The position numbers were made by a program, and so were the translations under genes. DNA of 64,000 nucleotides from the NCBI RefSeq assembly GCF_036370855.1, contig NC_088103.1, forward strand, positions 37,303,904-37,367,903. The letters run 5' to 3'. Shown here piece after piece: positions 37,671-51,709 of the stretch (its first letter is position 1; each line of letters opens with the position of its first letter). The stretch is from Dromaius novaehollandiae. Taxonomy: Eukaryota; Chordata; Aves; Casuariiformes; Dromaiidae. The notes beneath the pieces are model-generated. The model was given only the letters and a program-made list of their open reading frames with translations. It was not told where the DNA came from and ran no database searches.

Positions 37671-39018
37671 GTAAGCATGGGTAGGTAACTGTGCAGTTAA
37701 GAATACAGGTATTTGAGCTTTCCTAAAAGATGTTTGTATCTCCTGTTCTTGCTGGTGGCTTACTTAAGTATACAGAATATTATTTCACTGATTTTTGACT
37801 GGGAGCTTTATGAACTGATGTGGACGACAGAGTGTCAGAAGAGGGACAGAGTTCCTGTGGTGGTTTTAAGAGGATTTTTACATAGCTCTTGTGGCTGGGT
37901 GCTTTTCTTAAATGCAAATAAAATTTTTGTCATCACTGAATGCTGCATAACAAAGGAAAATTGATTTTAGGCTAAAAGGTGAACTAACACGGGGACACAA
38001 AATTACTGGTGCCACTGATTGACCATTTATTTTCTTCCACGAAAGTGCATTCACAGACCTCGTCAGAGTATTCCCAATCTCGACGTTCTTGCGCGTTTCA
38101 GGGGTTTTGAATCAAAACTGACTTTCTGTGATGCCTGGTGATTTTATAAGAGTGTAGAAAGGACTCTGTAGGTTTCAGCCCATCCCTTCAGTAATTCGCG
38201 TGTGTCGTATTCACCAGAGAAAGACTCAAGATACTGTTTGCTTTTAAGATATGTCATATCGTACTCTCATGAGAAATTCCTTCCTAATTTTGCTTGTCTT
38301 GAAGCATAATGTGTTATATTCCTTCCGAGCTTTCAGCTGACTTTTTGATAGGATTATTGCAAAGTGGACTACTTCTTCACATTTTTAAAATTCTTTGTGT
38401 TTGCATCTTCAAAGTGTGTGAACCTGGTGATCACTGGCAACGTTCTGCTTCGTGTTAAAGGTGGAGAGCTGTGATTCAGGATAGGTCAGAAGAGAGATCT
38501 TGCAGTGACGTGTTCGTATTACAGTACCATGTACTATGTCACTGTAGATTGAACTGAAGGACCTTTGGTCCTGAAAGAATGAGGCTCTGCAGGTTTGCCT
38601 GAAGAGACGGGCACTTAAAATTGTAACAGATCCTTATTGACCGATGAGGCATGAAGGGGAGAGAGAATACTTATGCTGATGCCCAAGGTGTTGCACTAAG
38701 ACATAGTTAATATATAAGACCAGTGACTGAAGGTAGTGACTAAAACGTACTAACGAAGGCAATATAATGTTTCATAACTGTATTTTTTCTTTCCTTGTGT
38801 ATACTAGTGGGTCTTGTGTATACCACACTGGGTCTTCTGAGCAATGTGCATAGTATTTTTGTGTTATCACTGGGGTTTTCATTGGCATTTGAAGACAAGA
38901 GCAAATTATTAATGTGAATCAGCAAGAACAGGCTTGGTGTAGAAACTTTCAGCATTTAATTGGAAGAGAAGTTTTATATTTACACTAACTTTGGCTTCTT
39001 TTCTCTCCTATGTTACAG

Positions 39019-39965
<947 letters not shown>

Positions 39966-42900
39966 TGATTGAAAGTGTAATTTTTTGCTTAAGTTCATTT
40001 TGCAATTCAATTAAGTATGCATAAGCTACCACTTCTTGAGGTGCCTTTCTGCATTTAAAACTTGCATAAAATTATGCCCTTGATCATCGTGTTGCAATGT
40101 TAGCTTGTACTGAGAGTAATCACTACCTTGCATATATTTCTTAAACAAAACTCCTTTCTCCTCCTCTGTAATCTTAAAAATCAGCTGTAACTTTTATCAT
40201 GTTTGCCTTGTTCTATCACATGTTTTGTCTTCAGAGCCCAAATAGTTTTAAAGAACAAAGATACAGAGTCAGATTTTAAATTAAGATTTCTTTATAAATT
40301 ATTTATGAACTGTTGTAAATTATTAAAAGTTATAAACATATTATGGGCATGAATAATATGTTACAGAGGGGTATGACCATGGTAATAGAAGGTAGAATAG
40401 GTAGCTACATGCTATTGTCGTGAGTAAGCTGTTGGAAGCCAAAACAGTTGATAATGTAGGTTAATGATTCATGAAAGCGACTGCCTTTTATAAGTCATGA
40501 ATATATTATGTTAATACATGGACTCTTAATATAAAGTGACCAAATGTTGTGTGTGTTGTTGATGATTCTTCTTTTTTTTTTTAAGGAATTATATTTATTT
40601 TTTCCAAAAACTGTTACAAAATTTTGACAGATAAATGTGAAATAGTATAAAAGTGGCTTATTGATTTAAATTGTGTTTTACAGAAAATGTGCTGGAATAG
40701 CTGTGTCTCCAAAGTTGCATCTAGTGGGTTCTGATGCATGAAAACGTCTCCTTATTAGACTGTTCTAATGCAATATTCCAGTACTATTTATGTACCTCAT
40801 AAAAAGGAGATTCTGTCACAAGCTTTTTTCTATCTCCAGATTTTCAAATGAAAGCATAGCTTAGTGCATTTAGGAGGAGGAGGAAGAGAAACTTCATGCA
40901 TTTAAGAAACTACTTTAAATGCAGAAAAAACTTGCAAAAGATACTTAGTCCCTGCTGCACTGCTAGCGATAATTCCTCTGTCCTGTTTTCAAAAACTGGT
41001 GTGGGACTTTTTCCTGTTAATATACTCTTGCATGGCTGAGTTAATCATCACTGAAATTTGTCCCTGTATTCAATAATTTTGGAAAGTTTGAGAAATGCTC
41101 CTATGTGGATCCCTTACTGATCTTTTGCACCAGCAGTGCTGGCGGCTTTCTTCTGTACCTTGATATATAAGAGATGTAAGGTAACATGTTCTCGATGGCA
41201 GGAAATCCTGGGGGCTACCTAAGCTGCTAGTCAAGTTACCAGCAGTGCCCAGCGCAGACAGCTTCTGCAGGATGGTTGGCACTGAAGAAATGTAATGAAA
41301 CTGTCAATTCTTAGTCTCAGTCTTTGGTTCCCTGCAGGTATATTTGTGACAGATTCTATCATAGCCGCAGAAACATATTTTTCTCTAGGCAAGAATTAAA
41401 TAGTTAACTTGGTATGTCTTCTGATAAAAATGATTTTCCAGTTGGCACTAGCATCTCAGCAATCCTGGGAATTTCCCCTGAGAGAACTAAGGAATTATAA
41501 GTTTGACCTATTATTTTGACATTTCAGTTTAAATCTAACAGCCTCTTTGAATCTTTCCCTGATCAGAGAATCGTTCTGGAAACCATGGGGCTGGCATTTG
41601 CAACAGAAAACATACTGTGCGATACTAGCTGTGTGGAAAAAATCGTTAGTGATACAGTACTGATACATTATTGTCAGCACTTTACCTGGGTCTGTTTTGT
41701 GGCTCAGTTGTTAAATATAATCTAGCAAAGCGTCAGCCTCTGAATTTCAGCTGGGGATAGTTCTACATAAATTCAAATTAATACTAGTGTGTGGGAAAAA
41801 AAACTCCTGTGAGATGTTGCATTCCAGTGTTTGGTGTTGCCCTTTAAAACCTTTTTACAGGTGTGCTTGATACTGCAGGCATTATTTGTCTTGGAGCATT
41901 ATATCTCTTGGAGCAACTTTGTTTTTCACCTATTTGTTTATTGAATTCTTACAGTTAAGTTTCCATTAAAATATGTAATTTAAATATGTATTGGTTCTCA
42001 ATAGTCTTGAAAGAAATCATGAATAATCGTTTCATGGAGAAATAGGAGATGTATGTATTGCTTCCATCTTTCATATTCCATTTTTTTTAAATTCTTATCG
42101 TGATATGCGTACTGGCAGTATTCTCAGCTCTTTATTAAACCCTAGCTTGAGAAGGGTAAGTGATTCACTTTTGTCTCTGTATCCAAAAGTTACCTGGGCC
42201 TTTATTTGTATTGTGATAAAGCCTCTTTTCTTGTTAAGGATCAGCACCTCTTACGGTAATCGTTTTACAAGCACAAAAGCAAAAAGACTGTCAGTCTTCT
42301 GAGGAATTTCAAAGGGGTTTTGCAGTGTTTAGCAGCATACTTTTTAAATATAAAGTGAATTTCTTTGACTAGGTTGCTTACAAATGAATCGATTTGAAAA
42401 ATTAGTTTATTTAAAGGATTTCTAAATTCAAGTAACATATAATATTACTCTGCCAAAATATATAAAACAGTATTTGAAAACCTTTTTCTTCAAATAATAA
42501 AAACAGACAAGATGGTTTCACTTTTGTAATTGATTTCTACTCCCTTTCATGTATCTGTGTGCTAGCACAAAAGTGGAATGTTTGAGTTGGAAACGCAGCT
42601 GAGAAATGAAACTGCTGAGAAATGTAGTTTTTACTTTCCAAAGGAATTTTTGTCCGTTTCTTTAAACATTTGTTATATCTGTTTTGCATGTGTGTGGTTT
42701 AAAAGAAACAAAGTCTTTTAAGTCAGAATGATTTAAATCCCTATTTGCACTTATAATACAGTTCCTAAATACTGTATACAAAGCTGAACTTAAAAGTAAA
42801 CAGTCTTGTATTATCAGCTTGTAAATAACAAAGTTTTGTTGCTGCAAAGCAGGAAGTAAAATGAGGCCATTATCTTTTATAAAGCAATATCATGCGGAGC

Positions 42901-43989
42901 ATTTCAAATTCTTTTTTAAAAATACTCCATTGTTCTAGGGCCCAAGGCTCACATATCTGTTGGTAAGCTCTAGTGTGCTTGTTCATATTTTTAAAAATTC
43001 AAAGCTTATATAACCCACTGACTTGTTCAGCAAGGAAAAGTCTTCCAGCTATTAGCTATGACTTGTTCATTTAGCTATTCAGGAATGCAACTGTGCTAAA
43101 AACCCTGGGTTTTAATTACTTTGTCTTTTGGTAGCAGACGTGCTGCAAAAAGTTGCCCTGGACAAAAAAAACCTTGAGCTTGAGAGGTGGGATGCTGCTA
43201 CAGCTCCTGAGCAAGAAGGAACAGCCCTTCAAGATCTGGGGTTGAGATGATGAAATTAAAGTTTAATGAGTGCTGTTATCCTGCTGCAAGAGAGCTGTTG
43301 ATGGCCTTCACTCCCACTGAACTATATATCAGTCATGTGTGTAACTGTAAAAGGTTTTCCATGAGAAAAACTTTAGAAGCCTGCTGACTTGCAAAGCAGG
43401 TGACTTTCTATTTTAAGCGGTCATCCCATATAATTATTTTCTTTTAAATCTTGAGTCTGCAGCGTTATACAATAATGTTTCTTTTCCTGCTACTCTCATT
43501 TGGAGGCATGGAAAGTAGGCCCCGGAGTCAAAGTTCTCTGATATTTGAGACCTTTCTTCCAGCATCCAGTATGTTTATTGTCAGTTTATTTTTCTGCCAG
43601 TGATGTTGCTCTGTTCTTAGATAAAGTGATTTTCCTCTGTTCGTACCATTTGCTCTCCCGTTGTATTTGTAGACAGCAATTGTGTCTTCTCTTAGCCATT
43701 ACTTAGACTGGAATATTTAGTCTTGTGTAAAATCTCCATTCCTTCAGTCACTCTATCATCTGTTTTCTCCATCATCTTGTGTTTTGGCTGGTGAGCGTAC
43801 ATGGCTAGTTGGCATGTGCCGTCCCAGGTGACTGTTTCCCTGTTTGTGCTGGAGGCACCTCCCTCGATGCAGTCGAAGGATCGTATAGCTGTGTCACGCT
43901 GGTGTTGCACAAATATCCTTGTGGTCATCTAAAACACCTGCACTCTTTGCCTTCTCTCTTCTCCTCCAGTGGTCAGCCCCTTAATAGAA

Positions 43990-44690
43990 ATGTAGACTTT
44001 AAGTGTCTGGCTTTACTTCTTTGTGCTATTAAATTTCATGCAGTTTCTGTTAGTTCAGTTACCTGTTTCTTCCAGTGCCTCCAAGTTCCTGGAAGACCCG
44101 CACTTTCTTATGCGGCCATTGCTAAAACACTGCACAAGATTGGTCTTGAGGTGGATTCCTCAAGAATCCTGAAGGGGTAACTTCCACCCAATCTGGTGTC
44201 TTACTTTCAGTCCTGTTATCTGCATGACAACTTGTAGGCGATTCCTTAACTATCTTGACTTCTTGTAGCAGTTGCTATCCGAGTTTTCCATTTATTTTCT
44301 ACGTGCTACTGCATCCGACATCTTTGTGGAGTCTAAATGGACTAGACTGAATAAATTAGATTTTTGTACTATACTTTTTGTACAAAACCATTCATGTCTC
44401 TGTGCAGGACTAATTTAAGATTGGTTTACGTTTTTGGAATCCTTTGTTTTGCCTGTTTTCTGCTTACATTCATGCCTTTTGTATCCTGCAAAATGTGTTG
44501 ATTTGTGTTCAGATGAATGTAAGGGCCTTCAAATGCTCCCACTGTTTCTTCTTCTTTCTTAAGTATTGAATTGGTATTCTCCAGTCCTATGGTACCGTTT
44601 CTTGCTTGATAGATGTCTTGCAGAAACTATACTGCTGGTCATGTCATTTGAAACTGAATTTCTAGAAATACTTATCTAGAACATCTACTG
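43990..44690 (-). repeat. Ancient decayed CR1-like LINE relic (RT region, antisense)
   Basis: Read on the + strand, a series of phrases occurs in the same order as the antisense of an ancient amniote CR1-type reverse-transcriptase region: 'aaatttcatgcag', 'ttttccatttattttctacg', 'tttttgtacaaaaccattca' and 'attctccagtcctatggtac'. The collinearity of several weak matches is the support; individual matches are diverged and the frame is destroyed. The element lies antisense to SHOC2. The boundaries are approximate. Confidence 0.45.
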
Positions 44691-46370
44691 CTGTGCAAGC
44701 ATACAGTATTAGTACTTGTTAGAGATTCCTTACAGGGAAGCCTGGGATTAACTCTAAAACACTTCTTAAAAGCCTAAGTGAGGGTAAAATATTTTACAAA
44801 ATGCTGTTTGCAAAACATAGTTGATCAGATCTTCAGTGTTACTGGAAAGTGCTTTTAAAAAAAACTGGAACTCTCACAGTATGGACTGTCTTGAAGAAAA
44901 TTTAGAAGAGGTGAACCTATGCTGCACTAAGCTGTTAGGAAGTAACCTAGTATTTGTCTGATTTTGTTTTGGGCTTTAAACTGCCTTTAATAGTTAAACA
45001 ACACAAACTTAAGTGAGGTGACTACACTGGGGGGGGGAAGAGTTGATTTGCATTTAAAACAAACAGTTTTAATAAAAAAGAGGAAGTATCATCTGTAGTT
45101 AGATGGTGTGTTTGTTTCTGGTCAGTGTGTCTTTTAAAGACTTTCTTTCTTTTTTTTTTTTCCCCCCCAGAATGTAATATATCTCATTCCCATGTGTTTA
45201 GTTTGTTTTACTATAGGTAGGATGATGGCAATAAGCTTTCCTGTCTTTTCAACATTCAGAAGGTTTCTTAACTTTAAATAACCATTTACTGAACTGAATT
45301 TGCTCAATAAACCAAAAATGAAGAAGATGTTTCTGCACTTTGGAAGAGAGTAGTCCCTTTAGTAGCTCAGCAAATTCAGGCTCTAGGCACTTAGCAGGTC
45401 ACTGCTACTAGTCATTTTTTGGGCTTCCTTAACACTTTTAAAGTAACATATATATTGCTTATACGTTTTTAATATGATTGAAAAGAATTTAATAGACTGC
45501 GTTGTAAGCTGACGTTCTGATATGCATTGTTGTAATTTCAGATATAAATAGGACTTGTTTGAATAAATACATTTAAGAATGCATTTAACTGAAAACACAT
45601 TCAGAGTTTTTTTTAATCCATTCTCTTTTGCATGTTTAGCCAAAACTTCATTTCAAGAATGGCTGAATTAGGAGAGACTTTCATGAAATGGCTGTGCTGG
45701 TGTGTAACAGTTTCATGATGCTGTAAGGGGCAGTATCCGCTCCCTTCCTCCTAGCTTCCCAGCTGCTCAGTCCTCCTGCCTCCTTCATCTGAATTGCTCC
45801 TTGGTGAGCTGATTTATCTCACTGAACTGGCAGAAAACTATGCAGGTTTTTGCTGCTTTTGTTTTCTAGTAATTTAGTGAGTTGAGTTCGGTGAGGCTTC
45901 AGGTAAGACCAGAACTGCTGTAAGAGGAATGGTGGCACAGCATGGATTGGACTGGAATGGGGAAGGAAAGCAGGGCCTCTTCCCCGCCCCCAGCACCGAG
46001 CTGTTAAATCAGCTTGGCTTGCTTGTGAAATCTCAGTTACAATTGCTTATGTTATATCAAAGTATATAAAAATGCACTGCAACTGGTCTGATGACAAATG
46101 ATTTACTGTCTACAGAAAGCCATTGAAAATGCACCATGTTTCATTTTCGGAATCTCTCCTCTTCTTTCCCGTTGCTTTTCCATCTCTTGTTCCACAAATC
46201 CTGTGTGAGTTATTGGAGTCCTGATAGCATCAACTCGCCCCACCTCCCTGAAGCAATTTTTGTTATGTTTTCATGTATAGTGGTCAGAATTAATTTATGC
46301 AAGTTTCTTGATGGCAAAACTATTCTCTTATTTAGTCTTTCTTCTAAATTGCATCCTACATAACAACGGC

Positions 46371-46970
46371 CATACGTTTGCAGACCAGGAGTGCATCTTG
46401 CCCAGTATCCTGCTTCTGACAGTAGCCTAGGCAAACGTCTGTGAAAACAGGGCAAGTGTGTGTGAGGCTTGTCCGGAGTCCTTTCCCAGATCCAGCTATT
46501 TTCAGTTCAGTGGTTTGCTGAGTCTGGTGCAGCTTGTACATTTAGTAGACTCCTCTTCCAAGTATTTGACTGTTTTCACTTTTAAACTCACATAAGCTAT
46601 TTGCATGTTTGGCAAGCTCCACAGATTTGCCTTAAGTGTGGCTCTTGATAGCTTCATTTAATGGCCCCTGGTTCTCACATTCAAAGACATGGTCAGCAGT
46701 CATCCTTTTGTCTGTGGTGGTTGTGATTTTTAAATCATCCCTCCAAATCTTGCTTCTGAGTGGTAAGGGATGGTTTGGAGCCCATCACTTCTGGTGTGAA
46801 GCTAGATTTGGGTTGTCTGTAGTTCCCCGTAAGCATTGCTTTACATTGTCTGCACTGAATTTAATCTGTCATTCTGTTGCCCAGGCGCTTCGTCTTGTAA
46901 AGTTCTGCAGTTTTCACTCTGCCCTAGTGCTTTCTGTCATGCAACGTTTCGTATCAATCAGCAGATGACT
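46371..46970 (-). repeat. Ancient CR1-like LINE relic, 3' part, internally deleted
   Basis: Collinear landmark phrases of the antisense strand of an old CR1-type LINE are seen: 'cagtatcctgcttctgacag' near 46400, 'atggcccctggttctcaca' near 46660, and 'ctgaatttaatctgtcattc' followed by 'tgttgcccaggcg' near 46855-46890. The minus strand of the last part reads roughly as WATE-QIKFSADN, similar to the W..KWQMKFN.DKCK segment of CR1 ORF2. The middle of the element is missing. The element predates bird radiations by its divergence (inference). Confidence 0.55.
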
Positions 46971-48479
46971 TCTATTGCTGCTCAGCACTTTTTCCTAAGT
47001 CACTGCTGTGCGCATGTCGAGTATGTATACATACGAACTGCAAAAGCCGAACTTACTTGTTCAATTGGGTGTTGAATATAAGGTAGCACTGATGAAGGAC
47101 AACATTAATGGAAAGATCCCCATGCAGAAGCTTTGCCAAAAGACAGACTCCAAGGATAACTGTGGCAATTAATTCCCAAGGTGGACTCCAGCTTCATCAC
47201 CATATCTGGTAAATTGTCCATTCCACTGAGATCAAAAAGTTGACAATCAGAATGGAAGAATGCGAAAGCTGTGCTGAGTCAGACGGTGAGCATGAGAACA
47301 GTGAAACCAGAGGAGCTGTGCTGGAACGAGGCCAAATACTTCAATTTGCAGTCTGTTACTTCAGCTAACCTTTTGCATTTCTTATATCTAGGTTTTTTTG
47401 TGTTCCTCCATATTGTGGTGAGGGAATTGTTTTGCATGAACAAATTCGACAGTATTTTCTTCACAGAGACAAATATAAGTTTTTCTTTTTGTTTTAACAC
47501 ACAGATCAAGAGTAGATTGTTAACACAGTTGAAATTGCATTCGCATAGTTTCTGTAAGTTTCTAAAGACTCCAAATATTGTGTTTTCTGTCTGTGAATGT
47601 AACTCTTATTCTGTGGAGAATCTGGTCAGGGCTGTTCTGCAAGGGAAACATTTTTAGATTGTAATTCAGGGAATCTGCCTACAGCAGACTTGGAATGTCT
47701 CTAAGACTTTCTTCTGTTCTTCCCTTCCCCCATCTGCCCAATATTTAGATCATTTGTGGTTTCTATGCTACTTTGAAACTCTTTTTCATAACACTTGCAC
47801 CTGTTTTGTTTTCAGTAGTGGAAACAGCAAACCAGATGTCTGCAGCTGCATTAGTGCATGTCTACACCCTCCATCCTGAATCTAGTGCCTCCTTCTTCAA
47901 TGACTTTTCAGTTGTGGAGCTTCTTAGTGATACTCTGAATTTCATTTTCCCTCGTTCTAGCAGACCTGATGATACAGAGAAATTTAAGTTTTTTTTTATT
48001 TATTTTTTATTTGAGAAACCCTTCTTCTGTTTCAGCAGTTTGGAAGAAACCAAGTTGTCTCTTGGAATTGATTGTCACAGTATTAGCTGCAAACACAGAG
48101 CTTTACAGTACTTTCGTGTGCATCGTATTCTAATGTGATTAAAGCCTAAAGTCAGGAACAGAGGCGTAATAAATACAGGCATTGATAGGTATGTGCCATT
48201 CGCTAGAAATTGGAGAAAATGACTCCTTATTGGATCTGGTTCTGGTCGCTTTCTTCAGTTGCAGCAAGGGTCAAGAGCCTGATTTTGGGCAGCTGCAGTG
48301 TTGCTGTCTGGGTTCTAATTCCTGTGAAAGCTCAAGTGGGGACTCAGTTTTCTGTCTTGTCAGCTAGTCAAATTCCTCCTCTGATTGCATTTTCTTCAGG
48401 CTGACTTTAGGATGATGATTAAGTAATCCTGCCTTTTTGATCTACTTGCAAGGCTAATTGGGATGATGCCCCAAATGTA

Positions 48480-48525
48480 ATTCCAATGAATACTGACAGC
48501 TTATTCCAATGAATACTGACAGCTT
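48480..48525. repeat. 23-bp perfect tandem duplication
   Basis: Two identical adjacent copies of a 23-bp unit starting attccaatgaatactg (48480-48502 and 48503-48525). The absence of mismatches suggests a recent event. Confidence 0.92.
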
Positions 48526-48654
48526 GTTACAAGTCCAGCATTTGAGCTTTTTTTAGTATCAATTTTACAGTTATTTTAACTGTTTGAGTACTTTTACCAG
48601 TGCAAAACAGAGGAGAATAATCACTTCCCTCAGCCTGCTCTTGCTAATGGAGCC

Positions 48655-48910
48655 CCATACGTGCTTAGTCTTCATCGCTGCAAGAGCACGCTGTTGACTC
48701 ACGTTCAACACGGATGCGAGCCAAGATGTGGCCCCAGGTTCAACTCCACCAGGACCTCTAGGTCCTCACCTGCAGGGCTGTTCCTTCACCAGCTGGTCCC
48801 TAGGTTGTACTGTTTTACGCAGTTATGCCATCCTAGGTACAAGAGTTTGCATTTGTCCTTGCTGATCTTTGAGGTCTCTGTCAGTTTATTCTACTGCCCA
48901 TCTCAAATCC
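48655..48910 (-). repeat. CR1 LINE ORF2 fragment (antisense, disrupted)
   Basis: The minus strand reads, with stops and frameshifts, as the C-terminal part of avian CR1 ORF2 after the reverse-transcriptase domain: a KCKLLYLG-like segment, a QYNLG segment, a GEDLEVLV segment (family: KDLGVLVD) and a SQQ-ALAA-like segment. On the + strand the typical antisense phrases 'aactccaccaggacctctag' and 'caagagtttgcatttgtcct' are visible. It is truncated at both ends, cannot encode protein, and lies antisense to SHOC2. Confidence 0.7.
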
Positions 48911-48973
48911 TGTCTTGAGCCTTTGCTAAGACTGTTTCTTCTCAGATTTTAAAGTGTTGTTTGAAACGTTTTA

Positions 48974-49012
48974 AATTTTATTTTTATTTATTTTATTTAT
49001 TTATTTGTTTAT
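48974..49012. repeat. (TTTA)n-rich low-complexity tract
   Basis: Imperfect TTTA/TTTTA units cover about 40 bp. Confidence 0.85.
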
Positions 49013-51015
49013 AACTGAAAGTAACAAGAAGTGTTCTGCTTTTGTATGTCTTGTGCATCTTGTCTTATACCAGATTTTTAGTTTTTTCTTTTTGTTGACC
49101 TTAGCTTCAGTGCTTTTTGAGTGCTTCCCATAACGAGATCCTGCTGCAAGTTGTGCAAGTTTTAAGTATTTTACCGCACTTAATGCCTATTTACATGAAT
49201 ATTTTAACTTTGGTAAAGAAAGCTAAATCATTTGTGACCATATAAAAATTATATTCCTTTACTCAATAACTTTTCTGCATAAGTTGTATTTGTGTTGTGA
49301 TAATTCAAAATAGCTCTTATTTCTTAATCATTTGTTTGCACAGTTGGTAATAAGCAGCAAAAAGTTCATCCTGTCTCAATGGCCTGAGTACATCCCAATG
49401 ATGTACTCAAATCTGCTTGAGAGGGAAAAGGTTAATTTGTTCTGAAATTGTAGAATTGTTTTTAATTTTTTCTAAAATTGGGACACTTACCTCAAATAGT
49501 TCTATGGACAGACTGAAAATTCTTTTACCTTATTTTGCTAGCAGATAATCTAGTGAGAGAATAACCACTACCAGAGTCATGGGAAATATTTGTAATTTGT
49601 TGCTAGTACTGCTAATTTTAGGTGATTTTTCTTTAGACAAAAATTAACTTAGAAGCAGTGTTCTGACACACCAGAGTGAGGTTCCACCAACGTCTGCACT
49701 CTCCTCTTCCTTGTACTTTCCAGCAAGAGTCTTTGTCCTCTTGCCATGTCATCTGGCCCAGAGTTTATTGCGTTGTGAAGGATTTCACAATATTCAATCT
49801 GTTTAAGCATGCACAGGCATGCATTTAATCCAGGGGAAAACAGGTTATGTTACAAATTGTGTTTGCTATCCAAGAGTATTACCCAGCAAGTGAGTTGATG
49901 GTAGAGTCACAGAAGCCTCTTTGACATTGACACATACTTTCTCCCTGCATTACCCTTAACCTGTGTGTGCAATATATATTTATATATTTAACACACCTGT
50001 ATCTTGTTTTCTAAAAGGACAGGAATAATTTTCAGTTATGGGAGTCAGGGCATGTCACTTGGTCCTCTTGTCCCACCAGGCTTTCAAGGTTAGCCATGTA
50101 ATGGGACTATAATTCTGCCTCGCTATGGAGAAAATATTAGTCTCTTCATAATGCTGTGTTTTTCAGCATGTGTATTTAGCTTTCATACTATAACATTTAA
50201 TCTCAGTGTGTATGAGAGGAACACTGAGATGACTGCTGTTTTTATTTATAAAATCTGTAACAAGTTTTAAGGACATTGTTAGATGCATACTTCAGGCTGT
50301 TTTTAATTGGAAGGCCATTGGGAGTCTTCCAGAAACCACTTTCTCTGAAAAATACATATGAATTATCTAAAAACTTTTACCTTTTTGAATGTTTTAAAAT
50401 ACAAGTTTTTAAACACTACATAGTAGGCTTAATTAACCTTTTTATGAAGATTATTTTACTTATGGAGAAACTGTTTTGTGTATTTCATGTGGCATTACTT
50501 TTGTTTTAGCCTCTTTTCATATCAAACCAGGTAGTACATAAATTTTTGTCTGCTTTCTTGACATACCTTAAGCTTCAATAGCTTTTTTTCCCCCCTGTCA
50601 ATTACAGTGAAAGATATTATTAAAACACCCTTCAAAACCCAGAAATTTCTTAGTTTGTATTGTACTTGTCCTGAGGATGCTCATCTCTTCCACGCAGCTG
50701 GAATAGTCCGTAGCAGAATCCTTTATTTACTACTGTTAGCTTAAGATTTGTATATTTTCGCCGTTATTTGGGGCTGAAAGAATAAGTTAATTTTACCTGT
50801 AATTAGTGTTTCCCAAAATTACTGCTTGAATTACTCAGTGATTGCTGGTGTTTGAACAGTCTTTTGGTGAAGTGATTCTGGAATTGCCTACGTGGTAAGG
50901 GGGAGCGTGTTTTTCGTTAGTAAACCATTTTCTTGGTAAAGCTTATTTCAAGCTGTGGGCAGCACATTTCTGGCTAGCATGTTTCTGTTAAGTTGGTTAA
51001 GATACAAATGTATTT

Positions 51016-51090
51016 CAGCAAAGTTTGTCAATGCAGTACACAGCAAAGTTTGTCAATGCGGTACACAGCAAAGTTTGTCAATGCAGTACA
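51016..51090. repeat. 25-bp tandem repeat, 3 copies
   Basis: Three adjacent 25-bp copies begin cagcaaagtttgtcaatgc (51016, 51041, 51066). Only one base differs (A to G in copy 2). It is a young minisatellite seed in intron 2. Confidence 0.95.
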
Positions 51091-51709
51091 CTAGAAAAGA
51101 GTCAGCAAGCTTTGAATCTGTTAATATGAATATCATGAGTTCGTCATTCATCAGCCTTTTTTCTTCTCATGCCTGCGTGAATCTTTTTTTTAGGAAAACT
51201 TGCTTACTGATTTTTGACATATGTTTCTTACCCTGCCTGAGCAAAAAATTCAAGACTGCAGTCTTGGTGAAACTTATTTTCACCTTTTTGAGAAGCTTTT
51301 TCTTCAGTACAGTGACCACCATTCGGACAAGGACATTTTTCATCACTGAAACAAGTTGTCTTTATATCTGGTCCTAGGAACAACTCTGTGCAGATGGCAA
51401 GATGTTTGGCCTTAAGTTTGGCCTCTTTGTCCTTACAGCTCATTATTTGTTGTATCGATTGTTTATGCCATGTGTTTATCCTGGCATCGTTTTTGAAAGA
51501 ACTGCTGTTGTGCAGCAGTACCGTGTACAGTGTATCCATTCATCGGGTGAATTACTGCTGTCAGTTGGCCATTGAAAGAGCAGTCCCTGTTCTTTAACTA
51601 CTGCCCTGACAACAGTGTGCTTTCAGTGCATTAAGTGATTATCATCTTGGGTAGTGGAACGCTTTCCGTATTTTTGGTTGCATTAACTGCAGTGTTTTAT
51701 GTTAGGCGC

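Larger units (their letters stand above)
12294..39018 (+). other. SHOC2: SHOC2 intron 1
   Basis: A very long first intron runs between the CpG-island donor (12293|GTGAGC, or from 11734 with the alternative donor) and the exon 2 acceptor. It is mostly AT-rich unique sequence with mononucleotide runs (for example T tracts near 20690, 27460 and 30550, and an A tract near 27400) and contains no recognised coding exon. Small GC-rich islets occur near 14090-14460, 20370-20470, 26400-26560, 33130-33250 and 36180-36320. Candidate mini-exons, microsatellites and tandem duplications are listed separately. Large first introns of this kind often hold enhancers, but none can be proved from the sequence alone. 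Confidence 0.7.

Noticed and set aside
47021..47034. 14-bp palindrome GTATGTATACATAC
   Set aside because: AT-rich, isolated, and the flanking bases do not extend the pairing.
47271..47657. 128-codon + strand ORF
   Set aside because: AT-rich, Phe/Leu/Asn-biased chance frame between LINE relics; no start or splice support.
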